Source: Chloroflexota bacterium | Lineage (GTDB): Bacteria; Chloroflexota; Chloroflexia; Thermomicrobiales; UBA6265 | Assembly (NCBI GenBank): GCA_023424355.1 | Contig: JAFAEA010000048.1 | Coordinates: forward strand, 1 to 6,492 | Length of the DNA stretch: 6,492 nucleotides | Direction: 5' to 3' | Shown: in pieces, positions 1 to 4,580 of the stretch | Numbering within the stretch: the stretch's first letter is position 1 | Layout of the letters: each line of letters starts with the position of its first letter | Position numbers and translations under genes: made by a program | The notes under the pieces: model-generated | The model's database searches: none | What the model was told of the DNA's origin: nothing | Seen by the model: only the letters and a program-made list of their open reading frames with translations

Positions 1-517
1 TCCAGTAGCCAATCATCATCCACGCGGGCAGCAAGGTCATGGTGATGAACACGCCCAGGGTGATGAGTGTGCGAATGCGTCCATTGGGGAAGAGCACGAT
101 GTACGCGGCCAGCAAGCCGGAAATCGCGCCACTGGCACCGACCATCGGGATCATGCTGTCCGTCCCCACAAGTACCTGTCCCAGGCCGGCGGCGATTGCG
201 GTGGCGAGATAGAAGAGGGTGTATTTCACGTGCCCCATCACATCTTCCACGTTGTCGCCGAAGATCCAGAGGAAGAGCATATTGCTTCCGAGATGGAACC
301 ACGAGCCGTGCATGAAGGCACTGGTGATGAGCGTGTACAGATTGGAGCCGGATGAGATCTCGGCCGGTACCACCGCCCAATTATCGAGAAATGCAGCGTG
401 ATCGCGCGGACTGAGGGTCCATTGGTAGAAGTAGATGGCCACATTCAGCACGATAAGCGCCCACGTTACATATGGGGTACTTCGCCTTCCGTGATTGTCA
501 TCGCTAATTGGCAGCAT
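1..517 (-). CDS. Rhomboid family intramembrane serine protease (C-terminus beyond left edge)
   Basis: A polytopic membrane protease that cleaves substrates within or next to their transmembrane helices. The first 172 residues are visible. They start MLPISDDNHGRRSTPYVTWA, followed by a first membrane segment around residues 16-32. A family-typical HGSWFH segment (residues 70-75) leads into N79-MLFLWIFGDNVED, the conserved segment with the oxyanion-hole Asn. The catalytic serine motif GASG is at 127-130 (Ser129), followed by a helix ending at FPNGR (143-147) and another hydrophobic stretch (148-172). The catalytic histidine helix lies beyond the window, so an intact catalytic dyad cannot be confirmed. 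ATG at 515-517 was chosen because GAGGAAA lies about 10 bases upstream and the N-terminus fits bacterial soluble-loop-free rhomboids. A strong hairpin lies only 23 bases upstream, leaving no room for a promoter in between, so expression probably comes by readthrough from the YtxH-like genes or from a promoter inside them. Family assignment is firm; the substrate is unknown. Confidence 0.93.
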   Translation of the reverse strand, partial: MLPISDDNHGRRSTPYVTWALIVLNVAIYFYQWTLSPRDHAAFLDNWAVVPAEISSGSNLYTLITSAFMHGSWFHLGSNMLFLWIFGDNVEDVMGHVKYTLFYLATAIAAGLGQVLVGTDSMIPMVGASGAISGLLAAYIVLFPNGRIRTLITLGVFITMTLLPAWMMIGYW

Positions 518-540
518 GCTCGTATTTCCTCGGGATACGG

Positions 541-572
541 AAAGGCGCGGACGAGTTCAGTTCGTCCGCGCC
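541..572 (-). terminator. GC-rich hairpin, terminator or attenuator
   Basis: Perfect 11-bp inverted repeat: GGCGCGGACGA at 544-554 and TCGTCCGCGCC at 562-572, with a 7-base loop. On the minus strand the stem is followed by TTT (543-541) and then C residues, so the U-tract is short. It begins 17 bases after the stop of the 47-residue gene and ends 23 bases before the rhomboid start. It could be an intrinsic terminator of modest strength, an attenuator, or an mRNA-stabilising stem between two operon members. Confidence 0.7.
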
Positions 573-588
573 CGCCATTGAAACCAGT

Positions 589-732
589 CTAGTTGGTGAC
601 GTTGTTCATCGACCCGCTGACCCAATCGATCAGCTTCTTGCGATTCTCCTCGCCGCTTCCCGGGGCAAAGAGCAGACCGGCGATGAGGCCATAAACAAAG
701 AACTTAACCGCGGTGCGTGCATTGCGAATCAT
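589..732 (-). CDS. 47-residue YtxH-like small membrane protein
   Basis: A short gene below usual ORF length cut-offs. It has an ATG at 730-732 with a textbook AGGAGG (739-744) six bases upstream and a TAG stop at 589-591. The product begins MIRNARTAVKFFVYGLIAGL, so it has one hydrophobic helix at about residues 9-23. It continues LFAPGSGEENRKKLIDWVSG and ends in a short polar tail. The pattern of a small-residue membrane helix, then a Pro-x-Ser-Gly-x-Glu-x-x-Arg-Lys-Lys-Leu segment, is the YtxH (gas vesicle-like, PF12732) signature. YtxH proteins are usually longer, near 80-150 residues with a coiled-coil tail, so this is essentially the core only. It lies 52 bases downstream of the larger YtxH-like gene on the same strand and is probably co-transcribed with it. 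No biochemical function is known to me; a small membrane anchor or adaptor, or a rhomboid substrate, are guesses. Confidence 0.8.
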   Translation of the reverse strand: MIRNARTAVKFFVYGLIAGLLFAPGSGEENRKKLIDWVSGSMNNVTN

Positions 733-784
733 GAATTTCCTCCTGTACTACCTGTTTATCAATCTATTTCTGAACGGATGGTGA

Positions 785-1576
785 TTAGTTTTCCAGACCA
801 CCAAGCTTCGGGAACTTGCGCATGTTGGCGCCTGGTGTTCCCGCGGTATCCGAAACGGCTTCCACCGGGCTGGCCGCCGTGATCGGCGCAGTGGACTGAC
901 CAGAAGCGGTTGTCTGGCTCGAAGGAGCAGCAGTGGCTTCCGTGCCGTTTTCCGGTGCCGGATCGCCCCAGGCATAGCGCTTGGCGCGAATGCTTTCGGA
1001 GCCGTAACTACCGGTGGATTCCGGTGTGGTTACTGCCGCTGGCTGGGCCGGTGGTACCACCGGAGCCGCGACTTCTGGAGATGCCGTCGCTGCAGGCTGG
1101 GCAACCTCGGTGGCGACTTCCGGTGCCGGCTCGCCCCAGGCGAATCGGTTGGCGCGAATGCTATCGCTTCCCGTAGCAGCTGTCGCATGTGCGGCCGCAG
1201 TGCCAGGAGCCTCGGAGCTGGTGGCCGTCTCTGTGCCGGTGCTGGTTGCAGCCGGAGCCGATGCGGCCGGCTTGGCCACTGGCTGAGATTGGGCTGTGGC
1301 AACGGATCCGTTCTGATTGGCGGTCTTGCCAAGCTCGACGCCAACAATCGGCGCAAGCGTGTGCTCCACCTTGCTGAGAATCTTGCCTCCCACACCCGGG
1401 GTGTGAACCGTATCCGAAACGGCGGTTTCGTTCTGGTTTACCGGACCACTGGCAAGCTTGCCGCGCAGCTCATCGCCACTCATAGGAGTTTTCCAGAGCG
1501 CGTAGGCAGCACCTGCTACGGCACCGACAACGGCTCCGAACACCCAGGTTTTGTTGCTGTTCTTCTTGTTCGCCAC
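785..1576 (-). CDS. YtxH-like, Ala/Pro/Thr-rich single-pass protein with repeated AWG motif
   Basis: A 263-residue protein. Residues 1-10 are a lysine-rich cytoplasmic start; 11-28 (WVFGAVVGAVAGAAYALW) form one Gly/Ala-rich membrane segment. It is followed by KTPMSGDELRGKL (29-41), the YtxH-like signature also present in the adjacent 47-residue protein. Residues 50-85 include SDTVHTPGVGGKIL. From about 91 on, the chain is low complexity, rich in Ala, Pro, Thr, Ser and Glu, and probably disordered. Two copies of the motif GSxSIRAxRxAWGxPAPE sit at 136-153 and 192-209, 56 residues apart. The C-terminus (240-263) repeats the AVSDTxxTPG pattern of residues 52-61. Translation starts at GTG (1574-1576), supported by GAGGAAGGA six bases upstream; TAA stop at 785-787. 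The gene is divergent from the methyltransferase and probably heads a transcript with the small gene. Only the N-terminal anchor is recognisable; the rest matches nothing I know. Confidence 0.85.
   Translation of the reverse strand: MANKKNSNKTWVFGAVVGAVAGAAYALWKTPMSGDELRGKLASGPVNQNETAVSDTVHTPGVGGKILSKVEHTLAPIVGVELGKTANQNGSVATAQSQPVAKPAASAPAATSTGTETATSSEAPGTAAAHATAATGSDSIRANRFAWGEPAPEVATEVAQPAATASPEVAAPVVPPAQPAAVTTPESTGSYGSESIRAKRYAWGDPAPENGTEATAAPSSQTTASGQSTAPITAASPVEAVSDTAGTPGANMRKFPKLGGLEN
950..998. repeat. Direct repeat, copy A (encodes AWG motif copy 2)
   Basis: 49-base segment that by hand alignment agrees with copy B (1118-1166) at 43 of 49 positions, without gaps. It encodes the second, C-terminal GSESIRAKRYAWGDPAPE motif on the minus strand. 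The offset between copies is 168 bases, exactly 56 codons, so the frame is kept. Such nucleotide identity beside diverged low-complexity flanks suggests duplication of a functional motif or conversion between copies. Confidence 0.8.
1118..1166. repeat. Direct repeat, copy B (encodes AWG motif copy 1)
   Basis: Partner of the repeat at 950-998. It encodes GSDSIRANRFAWGEPAPE on the minus strand. Differences from copy A cluster in the codons for the variable positions (Asn/Lys, Phe/Tyr, Glu/Asp), which are conservative changes, so the motif appears to be under protein-level selection. Confidence 0.8.
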
Positions 1577-1612
1577 AGCGAATCCTTCCTCGTACTATCA
1601 TCATGCTGTCAT

Positions 1613-1639
1613 GGATACTTGCCATACCTGCGAGTATCC
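1613..1639. promoter_or_regulatory. Inverted repeat 1 in the divergent promoter region
   Basis: GGATACT (1613-1619) and AGTATCC (1633-1639) are perfect 7-base arms. Including the inner bases gives 10-base arms (1613-1622 and 1630-1639) matching at 9 of 10 with a 7-base loop. It lies between two divergent starts and shares base 1639 with the next repeat. The position suggests an operator; a role as an RNA hairpin in the leader of either gene is possible. No convincing -35/-10 pair was found around it. Confidence 0.45.
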
Positions 1640-1659
1640 GATAGACCAACAGTCTATCG
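1639..1659. promoter_or_regulatory. Inverted repeat 2 in the divergent promoter region
   Basis: CGATAGAC (1639-1646) and GTCTATCG (1652-1659) are perfect 8-base arms around a 5-base spacer (CAACA). The 21-bp size and short spacer are typical of a site for a dimeric helix-turn-helix regulator. It lies 38 bases before the methyltransferase start and 63 bases before the YtxH-like start, so one bound protein could affect both genes. The regulator is unknown. Confidence 0.5.
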
Positions 1660-1696
1660 CCATTTGCGTGCCACGCACCGCCTTGAAAGGTATGTG

Positions 1697-2872
1697 TTGA
1701 CAGAATCACCCACACCTCTTGCCTTAAAGATTGCCACACACATTCGCCAGCAGGGGCCGGTGAGCTTCGCGTGGTTCATGGATACCGCCCTCTACGATGA
1801 CGAGCATGGTTACTATCGCCAATCGGGACGCAAACCCGGTCGCGGAGGCGATTTCATCACCTCGCCGGAACTGCACCCGTTTTTCGGCAACACCCTCGCC
1901 CGCCAGGTAGCGGAAACCTGGGACGCGTTGGGGCAGCCGCATCATCTCATCGTGCGCGAGCACGGCGCCTCCAGCGGCGGTCTTGCCTACGATATTCTGG
2001 TGGCCCTCGCCGAGAAGGCTCCGGATGTGCTGGATGCCGTGGATTACCGCCTGGTCGATGTGAACACCCATCGGATGGAAGAAGCTATCGCCGCGATGGG
2101 CGAGATCGGGTTCGGGGATCATGTTCGTGCCGAGCATCCGGATGCCATCAGACCAGAACCCGGGATGGTGCTCGCTAACGAAGTGGCCGATGCCTTACCG
2201 GTGCACCGCTTCGTGATGCGGGATGGTGCCATCCGTGAGCTACTGGTGGATGTCGATGCCCAAGGTGCCTTCACCGATCTCGAGGCCGATCCCCATGCTG
2301 AGATGCTGGCTCGCATTGAGGCGCATTTCCGTGCGCATGAAATCGCGATTCCGGATGGCTCGCACTTCGAATTCTCTCCCGCTGCCGCCGGCTGGATCCA
2401 ATCCATCGCCGCGAATCTGACGCAGGGAGTCGCAATCGTCATCGATTACGGTTACGAGGCCCAAAGGTTGTATCAGGGGCATCTTTTGGAAGGAACAGTG
2501 CGAGGATACCGCAAGCACCAGGTTACGGATGATCCGTATATCAACGTTGGCGAGCAGGATCTCACGGCACATGTTGATTTCAGCTTGCTCACCGATGCCG
2601 CCACCAAAGCTGGAATGGCCACGTTGGGACTCACCACGCAATCTGAATATCTCACCCGGCTTGGGCTGGGCGATTGGCTGCAGGATCTGCAGATGCAGCC
2701 GGATGTTGCCTACGACGAGTACTACCTCGCTCAAAACGCGACCATGCGCCTGATCGACCCTGCCGGGTTGGGACGATTCCGGGTGTTGGGGCTGGCGAAG
2801 GGACTTCCATCCGACTTCGCCGCGTTGGGCTTCACCGAGCGCAGCTTCGCGGAAGAACTCGCCAGTCTGTAG
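1697..2872 (+). CDS. MidA/NDUFAF7-type SAM-dependent methyltransferase (COG1565)
   Basis: A 391-residue class I methyltransferase. Mitochondrial members (NDUFAF7/MidA) dimethylate an arginine of respiratory complex I subunit NDUFS2; bacterial substrates are mostly unproven. Family landmarks in order: GPVSFAWFMDTALYDDEHGYY (residues 20-40, quoted in part), GDFITSPE (51-58), SAM-loop EHGASSG (88-94), ANEVADALPVHRF (160-172), IDYGYE (249-254), GTVRGYRKH (266-274) and GEQDLTAHVDF (285-295). The SAM loop is usually E-x-G-A-G-x-G, so the middle Gly is Ser here. Length is normal for the family. The frame stays open back to 1187, but similarity begins only near 1700. Start choice: TTG at 1697 has AAAGG (1686-1690) six bases upstream; GTG at 1694, one codon earlier, is the alternative. 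The gene is divergent from the YtxH-like gene, and the DUF899 gene follows after 83 bases. Confidence 0.9.
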   Translation: MTESPTPLALKIATHIRQQGPVSFAWFMDTALYDDEHGYYRQSGRKPGRGGDFITSPELHPFFGNTLARQVAETWDALGQPHHLIVREHGASSGGLAYDILVALAEKAPDVLDAVDYRLVDVNTHRMEEAIAAMGEIGFGDHVRAEHPDAIRPEPGMVLANEVADALPVHRFVMRDGAIRELLVDVDAQGAFTDLEADPHAEMLARIEAHFRAHEIAIPDGSHFEFSPAAAGWIQSIAANLTQGVAIVIDYGYEAQRLYQGHLLEGTVRGYRKHQVTDDPYINVGEQDLTAHVDFSLLTDAATKAGMATLGLTTQSEYLTRLGLGDWLQDLQMQPDVAYDEYYLAQNATMRLIDPAGLGRFRVLGLAKGLPSDFAALGFTERSFAEELASL

Positions 2873-2911
2873 GACGGCAATATAGAAGAAGTAATGCCGG
2901 TGCCGCTTCCC

Positions 2912-2917
2912 TAGAAT
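2912..2917 (+). promoter_or_regulatory. Possible -10 element before the DUF899 gene
   Basis: TAGAAT matches the -10 consensus TATAAT at five of six positions and lies 38 bases before the start codon. No recognisable -35 was found 16-18 bases upstream, so this is only a candidate. Confidence 0.22.
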
Positions 2918-2918
2918 G

Positions 2919-2941
2919 ACAATCAGAACTGGATTGTTTTT
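2919..2941 (+). terminator. Weak hairpin followed by a T-run
   Basis: ACAATC (2919-2924) and GATTGT (2932-2937) are perfect 6-base arms with a 7-base loop, ending in a run of five T (2937-2941). It sits 46 bases after the methyltransferase stop and ends 2 bases before the AAAGGAG ribosome-binding site of the DUF899 gene. It could be an AT-rich, weak intrinsic terminator for the methyltransferase or a leader hairpin of the next gene. Confidence 0.35.
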
Positions 2942-2955
2942 CAAAGGAGCGCATC

Positions 2956-3669
2956 ATGTCCAACATTCCTGAACCAACCGCATGGCCAGAAATCGTTTCT
3001 CAAGAAGAATGGGAAGCCGCTCGCCTGGAGCACCTCAAAACCGAGAAGGCCCTCACACGCATGCGCGATGCCGTGAGCGCGAGCCGAAAGCGGCTACCGA
3101 TGGTGGAGATCACCACACCGTACGAATTCGATGGCGAGAACGGCAAGGTCACCTTGTTGGATCTGTTCGATGGACATCGCCAGCTGATTCTGCAGCACTT
3201 CATGTTCCATCCGGATTGGGATGCTGGCTGTGATGGCTGCAGCATGATGGCGGATCATGCCGGACCACTCGCGCATATGCGGGCGCGAGATACCACCTAT
3301 GTCGCCGTGGCTCGTGCACCCCTGGCCAAGCTGCTTCCGTTCCGCGAGCGTATGGGCTGGGAGATTCCCTTCTATTCCTCTTGTGGCACCAGCTTCAATG
3401 AAGATTTCGGGGTCACGGTGAACGATGAAGAGGACCAGGGAGTCAGCTTTATGGTGCGCGATGGCGATCGAGTATTCCGCACGGGTTTCAATGGAGGGCG
3501 CGGAGTGGAGGATGCCATCAGCACCTTTGGCCTGCTGGATCACACCGTGTTTGGTCGGCAGGAGGAATTCGAGGATTCCCCCGCCGGTTGGCCGAAAACC
3601 GAGATGTACAGCTGGTGGCGCCTGCACGACGAATATCAGAACGATACAGATGGCGGCCATTGCCACTAA
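2956..3669 (+). CDS. DUF899 family thioredoxin-fold protein
   Basis: A 237-residue member of the DUF899 family (COG4312), cytosolic proteins with a thioredoxin-like fold and no settled reaction. Family landmarks: an N-terminal helical part with LLxxEK-like HLKTEKALTRMRDAV (26-40), RKRLPMVE (44-51), LLDLFDGHRQLILQHFMFHP (67-86), the paired cysteines GCDGCS (91-96), GWEIPFYSSCGTSFNEDF (134-151) and a C-terminal WWRLHDEYQ (220-228). The CxxC at Cys92/Cys95 is in the place of a thioredoxin-type active site, and Cys143 is another candidate redox residue. ATG at 2956 has AAAGGAG six bases upstream. Length is normal. The downstream AraC-family gene on the same strand could be its regulator, but the 104-base gap with its own promoter-like sequences argues for separate control. 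Redox function is inferred from the fold and cysteines only. Confidence 0.9.
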   Translation: MSNIPEPTAWPEIVSQEEWEAARLEHLKTEKALTRMRDAVSASRKRLPMVEITTPYEFDGENGKVTLLDLFDGHRQLILQHFMFHPDWDAGCDGCSMMADHAGPLAHMRARDTTYVAVARAPLAKLLPFRERMGWEIPFYSSCGTSFNEDFGVTVNDEEDQGVSFMVRDGDRVFRTGFNGGRGVEDAISTFGLLDHTVFGRQEEFEDSPAGWPKTEMYSWWRLHDEYQNDTDGGHCH

Positions 3670-3693
3670 TCGTTAAATTCTGAGTGTACGTAT

Positions 3694-3707
3694 AGAACAG
3701 GTGTTCC
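3694..3707. promoter_or_regulatory. LexA (SOS) box-like palindrome
   Basis: AGAACAGGTGTTCC matches the Gram-positive LexA/DinR box CGAACRNRYGTTYC (consensus recalled) at 13 of 14 positions, including the GAAC-N4-GTTC core. Its right half overlaps the proposed -35 hexamer of the AraC-family gene, the expected place for a repressor. By chance alone such a core is expected about once per 65 kb. Whether this host's LexA uses this motif is not known from the window. Confidence 0.45.
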
Positions 3708-3732
3708 CATTTGGGCGTATTTGTGATAGAGT
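3704..3732 (+). promoter_or_regulatory. Candidate promoter of the AraC-family gene
   Basis: TTCCCA (3704-3709, 4 of 6 to TTGACA), a 17-base spacer, and TAGAGT (3727-3732, 4 of 6 to TATAAT). Predicted transcription start near 3739, giving a leader of about 35 bases. The palindrome at 3694-3707 overlaps the -35. The match is moderate. Confidence 0.35.
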
Positions 3733-3734
3733 GT

Positions 3735-3766
3735 CCTCACGTTTTGAGTATCTGCACATCGTGAGG
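3735..3766 (+). promoter_or_regulatory. Inverted repeat covering the regulator's Shine-Dalgarno
   Basis: CCTCACG (3735-3741) and CGTGAGG (3760-3766) are perfect 7-base arms separated by 18 bases. The right arm contains the GAGG ribosome-binding site of the AraC-family gene, seven bases before its ATG. As RNA it could hide the ribosome-binding site; as DNA it could be an autoregulatory operator around the predicted transcription start. Confidence 0.4.
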
Positions 3767-3773
3767 TCGCTCT

Positions 3774-4559
3774 ATGCCATTTCTGATTGATCCAGACTCC
3801 GATGATATTTTGGTCGACCATACCCGCATGGTTGAGCGTGTTGTTTCCGAAATGCGCAATGAAACTGAACCGCTGCGGCTGGAGGATCTCGCCGAGATCG
3901 CGGGACTGAGCCCGTTCTATTTCAATCGCATCTTCAAATCGGTCATCGGCATTCCACCAGGCGAGTTCGCCACCAGTCTGCGGTTCGAGCGCGCCAAGCA
4001 GATGCTGCTCACTACACCAGCCAGCGTCACGGAAATCTGTATGGAGGTCGGCTATGGTAGCCTCGGCACCTTCAGCAGTCGCTTCAAGCACATGGTGGGG
4101 GTGACACCGGCATCGTTCCGAAATCTGCCGGATGCCGTTGCCGATATGGATTTCTCATCCAACTACTTCAATGCCAGCCCGCAGATTCGCCACATCCGTG
4201 GTCGTATCGAGGGCACCATGACCTTCCCGGAGAATCGAAAGGCCAGCATTTTTGTTGGTATTTTCCCGGATGCAATCGCGGTATCGCGACCAGTGGTTGG
4301 TCGCATGATCGCGGAGCCGGGGCCGTTCGAGCTCCCGTTTATCCCGTATGGTCGCTGGGTGTTGCTGGCCGCAGCGCTACCGCAGGCCAATGATGCGATG
4401 GACCATTTGTTGCCCGCCGGCAAGATCATGGTGGCATCGACCGAGCCGTTCAATCTCTTCCCGGAGAACGAGGTGGTGAAGCAGCACCTCACGTTCCGGG
4501 AGCCGCATCCATTGGAGCCGCCATTGGTAACGGCGCTCCCAGCGCTGTTGATGAACTAG
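3774..4559 (+). CDS. AraC-family regulator with C-terminal sandwich-like domain
   Basis: A 261-residue transcription regulator. The AraC/XylS DNA-binding domain is at the N-terminus: first helix-turn-helix at about 35-58 (LRLEDLAEIAGLSPFYFNRI, then FK), second at about 85-116, with the family signature VGYGSLGTFSSRFKHMVGVTP (92-112, quoted in part). Most AraC proteins have this domain at the C-terminus after a ligand domain, so the order is reversed here. Residues about 141-243 (IRGRIEGTMTFP, ASIFVGIFPDAI, PGPFELPFIPYGRWVLLAAA) show the alternating pattern of a beta-sandwich similar to carboxypeptidase regulatory-like domains, as in some actinobacterial AraC proteins I recall. It ends in LEPPLVTALPALL. 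ATG at 3774 has GTGAGGT seven bases upstream. Likely targets are itself, the DUF899 gene or the convergent reductase; the effector is unknown. Confidence 0.9.
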   Translation: MPFLIDPDSDDILVDHTRMVERVVSEMRNETEPLRLEDLAEIAGLSPFYFNRIFKSVIGIPPGEFATSLRFERAKQMLLTTPASVTEICMEVGYGSLGTFSSRFKHMVGVTPASFRNLPDAVADMDFSSNYFNASPQIRHIRGRIEGTMTFPENRKASIFVGIFPDAIAVSRPVVGRMIAEPGPFELPFIPYGRWVLLAAALPQANDAMDHLLPAGKIMVASTEPFNLFPENEVVKQHLTFREPHPLEPPLVTALPALLMN

Positions 4560-4562
4560 GTG

Positions 4563-4580
4563 AAATCAGGAACCTGATTT
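4563..4580. terminator. Hairpin at the convergent gene junction, possibly bidirectional terminator
   Basis: AAATCAGG (4563-4570) and CCTGATTT (4573-4580) are perfect 8-base arms around AA. It starts 3 bases after the AraC-family stop and includes the last codons and the stop (TGA, 4566-4568) of the reductase. It ends in TTT on both strands, so the U-tract is short. With both genes ending here and no other terminator candidate in sight, a two-way terminator is likely. Confidence 0.5.

Noticed and set aside
1187..1696. Upstream extension of the methyltransferase reading frame
   Set aside because: It runs antisense through the Ala/Pro-rich YtxH-like gene, has Arg/Ser/Gly-rich sequence without family similarity, and MidA-type similarity begins only near 1700.
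1697..1702. TTGACA as a -35 box
   Set aside because: It matches the consensus perfectly but coincides with the methyltransferase start, and no -10-like sequence lies 16-18 bases downstream.
3094..3666. Minus-strand open frame of 190 codons
   Set aside because: It is antisense to the well-supported DUF899 gene and its translation shows no recognisable domain.
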